A stretch of 47,708 bases of DNA from CAZLYK01 sp964563495 (GTDB lineage: Bacteria; Acidobacteriota; Blastocatellia; RBC074). This document shows positions 44,459 to 47,708 of this stretch, piece after piece. The notes under the pieces are model-generated. The model had not been told where the DNA came from, made no database searches, and saw only the letters and a program-made list of their open reading frames with translations. The translations under genes and the position numbers were made by a program. The stretch spans positions 1 to 47,708 of the forward strand of contig CAZLYK010000030.1 in the NCBI GenBank assembly GCA_964563495.1, read 5' to 3'. Position 1 is the first letter of the stretch; each line of letters begins with the position of its first letter.

Positions 44459-45454
44459 TCATCTCAGGATTCCCCAGCCTAAAGCGCTGGCGAGACCACC
44501 GGCAAAGGCTTGCACCAGCGAACGCGTCTGCTTGGATCGAGTGGATTCCGGAACCATGACGACATCGTAGGGTTTGAGGATGATGTCCTTGCCTGGGTCC
44601 TTCTCGATTTCGAGCAGGTTGATGATCTGCTCGGTCGTATTGGTCTGATTGGCGTCGGTCGCGCGGACCAGACGAATCTCTTTCTTCTTGGAATCCATCG
44701 CCAACCCGCCCGCCATAGCCAGCGCCTGAGTCAGTTTGATCGTCTCTTTGAGCGCGAATGCGCCGGGCTTGTTGACGTTCCCCGTCACATAAAAGATGCC
44801 GGCTTCGGGGATGTTGATGAAATCCCCATCGCGCAGCAGGCGATTGAGAACCGGACGGCGAACCAGCTCGCGAATGTCGATGATCTCGATGCTATCTTCC
44901 GGACGCGTATGAATCAGCTGAATGATATTGGCCGCTTTGTCGGTCAACCCTCCCGCCAAACTGATCAGATCATAAACCCGCAGCTCACGCGTCAGCGCGA
45001 TCTGCTTGGGCTGATTGACAGCCCCGGCAATCGAGGCCATGCGGGCGTGATACTCCTCGACGTAGAGGGTGATCTGAGGGTCTTTGAGAATGACGGTAAA
45101 CTCTTTTTTGAGCAGATCGCCGATTTGGTGTTCCGACATTCCCGCGACCATGAGGTCGCGATCGATGAAGGGTAATCGGATTGTGCCCTGCTCCATGACC
45201 TTGACCTTGCGCTTCAGGTCCGGCTCTCCGGCCACCTCTATCACCAGCACATCACCCGGACCGACGCGGTAATCATTTCTCGTCCCGCCTTTTGATTCCG
45301 CGCGCGCAGCCGTCGGGACTTCAACCGAGCTGGAGGTTTGTGAAGCCTGCTGCGCCAGCGCTGTCGATGAGCCGATCGCCGGCGAAAGCAGGAATAATAA
45401 TAAGGCTATCCGGCGGAGTCTGTTCTGATGAGTGATCATAAACTGCTTTGACAT
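44459..45454 (-). CDS. Polysaccharide export outer-membrane protein (Wza-type)
   Basis: About 331 residues from ATG 45454. N-terminal signal peptide (LRRIALLLFLLSPAIGSSTALA). Poly_export domain: DYRVGPGDVLVIEVAGEPDL, RLPFIDRDLMVAGMSEHQIG, then two SLBB-like domains (VEEYHARMASIAGAVNQPKQ; IFYVTGNVNKPGAFALKETI). No lipobox is obvious. A short hydrophobic C-terminus (SLVQAFAGGLASALGWGIL) may span the outer membrane as in Wza. A start at the Met five codons later (MITHQN) is possible. It would form the export channel with the adjacent autokinase. Confidence 0.92.
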   Translation of the reverse strand: MSKQFMITHQNRLRRIALLLFLLSPAIGSSTALAQQASQTSSSVEVPTAARAESKGGTRNDYRVGPGDVLVIEVAGEPDLKRKVKVMEQGTIRLPFIDRDLMVAGMSEHQIGDLLKKEFTVILKDPQITLYVEEYHARMASIAGAVNQPKQIALTRELRVYDLISLAGGLTDKAANIIQLIHTRPEDSIEIIDIRELVRRPVLNRLLRDGDFINIPEAGIFYVTGNVNKPGAFALKETIKLTQALAMAGGLAMDSKKKEIRLVRATDANQTNTTEQIINLLEIEKDPGKDIILKPYDVVMVPESTRSKQTRSLVQAFAGGLASALGWGILR

Positions 45455-45621
45455 GAGAGTACCGACACCTGGAGCACGTGAGTTAAGCGGTGAGGTGAGC
45501 AGCGGAGCGCCGGAAGAATGACTGGAACGGAATGGAGGCGATGTAATCGAATTCGATTGATGCCCCGCTCTCAATCTCTCATCCGGGGCACTTTAACTAA
45601 AATCCAAAGATCGATGCAAGA

Positions 45622-45655
45622 CAAAAATCCGGTTTACACTTCGATAAAACCGGAT
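45622..45655 (-). terminator. Intrinsic terminator downstream of the FecR-like gene
   Basis: Minus strand: ATCCGGTTT, an 11-base loop, AAACCGGAT, then TTTT. Perfect 9-base stem. A second strong hairpin (GATGCGCCG/CGGCGCATC, 45653-45688) lies just before it and shares three bases. Confidence 0.75.
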
Positions 45656-45688
45656 GCGCCGAAGCCGCTGGCAGGGCTCCGGCGCATC
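45653..45688 (-). terminator. Strong hairpin overlapping the terminator
   Basis: Arms GATGCGCCG (45653-45661) and CGGCGCATC (45680-45688), extended inward by AGCC/GGCT beyond one mismatch. No T-run of its own; it overlaps the 45622-45655 terminator by three bases, so the two may act in tandem or compete. Confidence 0.6.
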
Positions 45689-45716
45689 CCGTTTCCATCG
45701 GAAATTCTGATTGTGA

Positions 45717-46436
45717 TTACGGACGGAAGCCCGAAACGACAATCGAGCTCGGCGTGACATTGTCCGACTGGGAGGCCGCGACGATACCGGCAACCGCACC
45801 GCCGACACCGGCGATGATCAATGCCGCAACCGCGCCGGCGCTCAGACCTTCACCGCGACCAGCCGTCGAGAGACGAGCGCAGCGCGGAGCCTGTGCCTGG
45901 CCGACTGAAACTTCGCTGCCCGCCGCGACATGCTCGACCTTGGCACCGGAAGTGACTTTCGCATCGTTGCGAGTGGCGGCGACGCGCGTGTTGCCGCAGG
46001 TCACATCAATCGTCATGGCCGAGGCTTGCTTGCCATCCGCAGTCGCCACGCCATCGGCAGTCGCGACCGCAACGCCGACGCCCGCCGCGCTATTGACCAC
46101 CGCGCGACCAGCCATGAGGTTGCCCCCGATCGAGCCATCGGCGAAACGAAGGGTCATTTCGCTCTCGGGCCCGAGTTGGACACGACCGAGTTTGCCAAGA
46201 TTGACTGTCGCGCCGCTGTTGCGAGCCGTCTTGATCTTGCTCTCGCTGAAGACGGTGGCTCCGGAAATCGCCGATGTTCCATTGATCGTGACAGCGCCGT
46301 TCACGGACAACTCTCCGGCAGCCTTCGGCGCCGTCTGCGCAAGCGCCGAGGTTGTCACTAATGAATAGAAGCTGCCGACGGTCAACATGACGGCGACGGT
46401 GAGCACCTTCCTCAGTGTGGTTGGTTTTCGACTCAT
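45717..46436 (-). CDS. Secreted FecR-like domain protein at the head of the exopolysaccharide genes
   Basis: A 239-residue protein from ATG 46436 (GGGAGG ribosome site). Signal peptide (KVLTVAVMLTVGSFYSLVTTSALAQ). Middle part is a FecR-like beta domain: GAVTINGTSAISGATVFSES, RVQLGPESEMTLRFADGS, GGNLMAGRAVV, TRVAATRNDAKV. The C-terminus contains a Gly/Ala-rich membrane segment (AGAVAALIIAGVGGAVAGIVA, a glycine zipper) and ends SSIVVSGFRP. Two internal cysteines (CGNTR and PRCAR) may form a disulfide. FecR-like secreted proteins often sit beside Wza-type genes; the exact role is unknown. A terminator follows, so it may be transcribed apart from the export gene. Confidence 0.75.
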   Translation of the reverse strand: MSRKPTTLRKVLTVAVMLTVGSFYSLVTTSALAQTAPKAAGELSVNGAVTINGTSAISGATVFSESKIKTARNSGATVNLGKLGRVQLGPESEMTLRFADGSIGGNLMAGRAVVNSAAGVGVAVATADGVATADGKQASAMTIDVTCGNTRVAATRNDAKVTSGAKVEHVAAGSEVSVGQAQAPRCARLSTAGRGEGLSAGAVAALIIAGVGGAVAGIVAASQSDNVTPSSIVVSGFRP

Positions 46437-46702
46437 TATGGTTCCTCCCGTTAGCAAAATATTTTTTTCGAGACCCGAACTTCCACGTCCAGGCTCGGTG
46501 TTTTTGGGTTAATTACTTAAGACAATTAAAAAGCCTGAAATCGACTCAACAAAAGAGCCCCTAGCTTACCGCAAGCAGTATGGTTTTTCAAACTTAAATT
46601 ACTGAAAGATCTAACAAATTTTCGTTCAGGTTTGATCTTCAAAGACTCGGGATCAAGTCAATTTTTACCCGAAACAGATAAGAGAGTCAAACAGTTGTCG
46701 AT
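46437..46702. other. A/T-rich intergenic leader upstream of the FecR-like gene
   Basis: No gene is seen. It must contain the promoter of the FecR-like gene. The long leader has several short inverted stretches (for example GCTTGCGGTAAGC on the minus strand), but I could not match it to a known riboswitch class. The A/T content is well above the window average. Confidence 0.4.
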
Positions 46703-47632
46703 CTAAATCAGCGTCTTGTACCAGTCGATAGTCTTCTTCAATCCGACCTCGACCGGGACCCGCGGTTCCCACCCGAGGACTTCCCGCGCCCGGGTGATTT
46801 CGGGGCGGCGCGTCTTCGGATCATCCTGCGGCAGGGGGCGATATTCGATCCGGCTCCGGCTGCCGGTCAGTTTGAGGATCAGCCTGGCGAATTCCAGGAT
46901 CGTCATCTCGTTTGGGTTACCGATGTTGACCGGCCGGTTGAATTCGACCGACATCAACCGATGCAGGCCGTCGATCAGATCATCGACGTACTGAAAGCTG
47001 CGGGTCTGCTGACCTTCGCCAAAGACCGTCAACGGCTGAGCGCGCAAAGCCTGGTTGATGAAGGTCGGGACTACTCTCCCATCATTGACCCGGTTGCGCG
47101 GGCCATAAGTATTGAAGATCCGGACGATCCGCACATCCAGCCGATGCGCACGGTGATAGGCCATCGAGAGGGCCTCGGCATAACGTTTGGCTTCGTCGTA
47201 GACCCCGCGCGGGCCGATCGGATTGACGTTTCCCCAGTAATCTTCGGGCTGCGGGTGAACGAGCGGATCCCCGTATACCTCCGAGGTCGAAGTGAGCAAA
47301 AACCTCGCGCCTTTGGCCTTCGCCAGCCCTAAGGCGTTGTGTGTCCCCATGGCGCCGACCTTGAGCGTCTGAATCGGCAGCTGAAGATAGTCGACGGGGC
47401 TGGCCGGACTGGCCAAATGGAGCACCCACTCGATCTTGCCGGGTACATGAATGTGGTTGCTCACGTCGTGATGAATAAATTCAAAATTGGGGTTGGAGCG
47501 ATGGTGCAAAATATTGGACAGATCCCCGGTCACCAGATTGTCCATGACGACGACTTGATGCCCTTCCTCGATCAGTCGATCGGACATATGGCTGCCGATG
47601 AAACCGGCTCCGCCCGTGATCAGTATTCTCAT
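46703..47632 (-). CDS. NAD-dependent nucleotide-sugar epimerase/dehydratase, UDP-glucuronate decarboxylase-like
   Basis: A 309-residue extended short-chain dehydrogenase. NAD-binding motif ITGGAGFIGSHMSDRL. Catalytic parts TSTSEVYGDP and YDEAKRYAEAL (Y-x-x-x-K), then RIVRIFNTYGPRN, GRVVPTFINQAL and RSFQYVDDLIDGL. The combination HHDVSNHIHV, SPASPVDYLQLPIQTLKVG and EDYWGNVNPIGPRGVYDEAK is characteristic of UDP-xylose synthase (UDP-glucuronate decarboxylase). It would supply UDP-xylose or a related sugar for the neighbouring exopolysaccharide genes. The ATG has GAGGGAAG upstream. Confidence 0.92.
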   Translation of the reverse strand: MRILITGGAGFIGSHMSDRLIEEGHQVVVMDNLVTGDLSNILHHRSNPNFEFIHHDVSNHIHVPGKIEWVLHLASPASPVDYLQLPIQTLKVGAMGTHNALGLAKAKGARFLLTSTSEVYGDPLVHPQPEDYWGNVNPIGPRGVYDEAKRYAEALSMAYHRAHRLDVRIVRIFNTYGPRNRVNDGRVVPTFINQALRAQPLTVFGEGQQTRSFQYVDDLIDGLHRLMSVEFNRPVNIGNPNEMTILEFARLILKLTGSRSRIEYRPLPQDDPKTRRPEITRAREVLGWEPRVPVEVGLKKTIDWYKTLI

Positions 47633-47646
47633 GTCTTCCCTCGGTT

Positions 47647-47708
47647 AAATAGACAGGATTAAACAGGATTCCAACTGGTCAAATCCTGCAAAAATCCTGT
47701 CAATCCTG
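47647..47708. repeat. Palindromic repeat (family A) cut by the window end
   Basis: Left arm AAATAGACAGGATTAAACAGG; right arm AAATCCTGCAAAAATCCTG then TCAATCCTG, reaching the last base of the window. It lies upstream of the epimerase gene, unlike the copies that adjoin stop codons. Confidence 0.8.

Noticed and set aside
46437..46702. Cyclic-di-GMP or other riboswitch in the leader of the FecR-like gene
   Set aside because: The leader is long and structured, but the conserved core sequences of the GEMM-type class are not found; only short chance hairpins are visible.

Overview
The window looks like a stretch of an Acidobacteriota chromosome, most likely class Blastocatellia. The main reasons are a giant secreted protease ending in a TIGR03437 ('Solibacter') domain with BACON and PPC modules, an ECF sigma/anti-sigma/TonB-type trio, a mycobacterial-type AhpC/AhpD pair under a PerR regulator, and a dense load of intergenic palindromic repeats. 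The run of exactly 100 N at 29933-30032 marks it as a draft or metagenome-derived assembly. No rRNA, tRNA, CRISPR array, transposase, integrase or phage gene was seen.

Layout. 1-2778 (minus): ECF sigma factor, zinc-finger anti-sigma factor and TonB-family protein. 3053-7656 (minus): class-III aminotransferase, cysS, a cold-shock protein with a clear terminator, and a GNAT acetyltransferase. 8110-12123 (plus): 1337-residue secreted trypsin-like protease. 12216-18804 (minus): groES-groEL with a sigma-70 promoter and a perfect CIRCE operator, a Fis-type HTH protein, purC, and a class A penicillin-binding protein. 18911-27292 (plus): an NTF2-like secreted protein, then the housekeeping run phoH-ybeY-corC-like-era-prmA-rsmE-msrA and a GMC/FAD dehydrogenase with a ferredoxin-like cysteine cluster. 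27461-29585 (minus): a small hypothetical gene and the peroxide-defence set perR-ahpC-ahpD, with matching PerR-type operators in front of perR and ahpC.

29848-33749 (plus) is the most unusual part. A small gene encodes a peptide made of 75-bp (25-residue) tandem units, each carrying a leader-like motif (LSVEEMEEVIAP). It is followed by a TPR protein and a PqqD-like/M50 metalloprotease/HlyD triple fusion. I read this as a candidate peptide-maturation and export system with a multi-unit precursor. The assembly gap sits inside the precursor array, exactly at a unit boundary, and breaks the reading frame, so automatic annotation would probably miss the gene.

33746-47632 (minus) is an exopolysaccharide locus: UDP-glucuronate decarboxylase-like enzyme, FecR-like secreted protein, Wza-type export protein, Wzc-type tyrosine autokinase, TPR/carbohydrate-binding protein, two O-antigen ligase/polymerase-like membrane proteins, a DegT sugar aminotransferase and three glycosyltransferases. 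Several of these genes overlap by 4 bases (ATGA), indicating translational coupling. No Wzx flippase is visible.

Three repeat families fill the intergenic space: (A) palindromes built on AATAGACAGGATT at gene 3' ends, about a dozen copies, several of which supply the stop codon or last residues of a gene; (B) a 165-200 bp double-hairpin element in two copies; (C) GGGGCGAC tandem arrays paired with inverted arms, in two places. All calls come from reading the sequence. Family names rest on remembered motifs, not on database searches.
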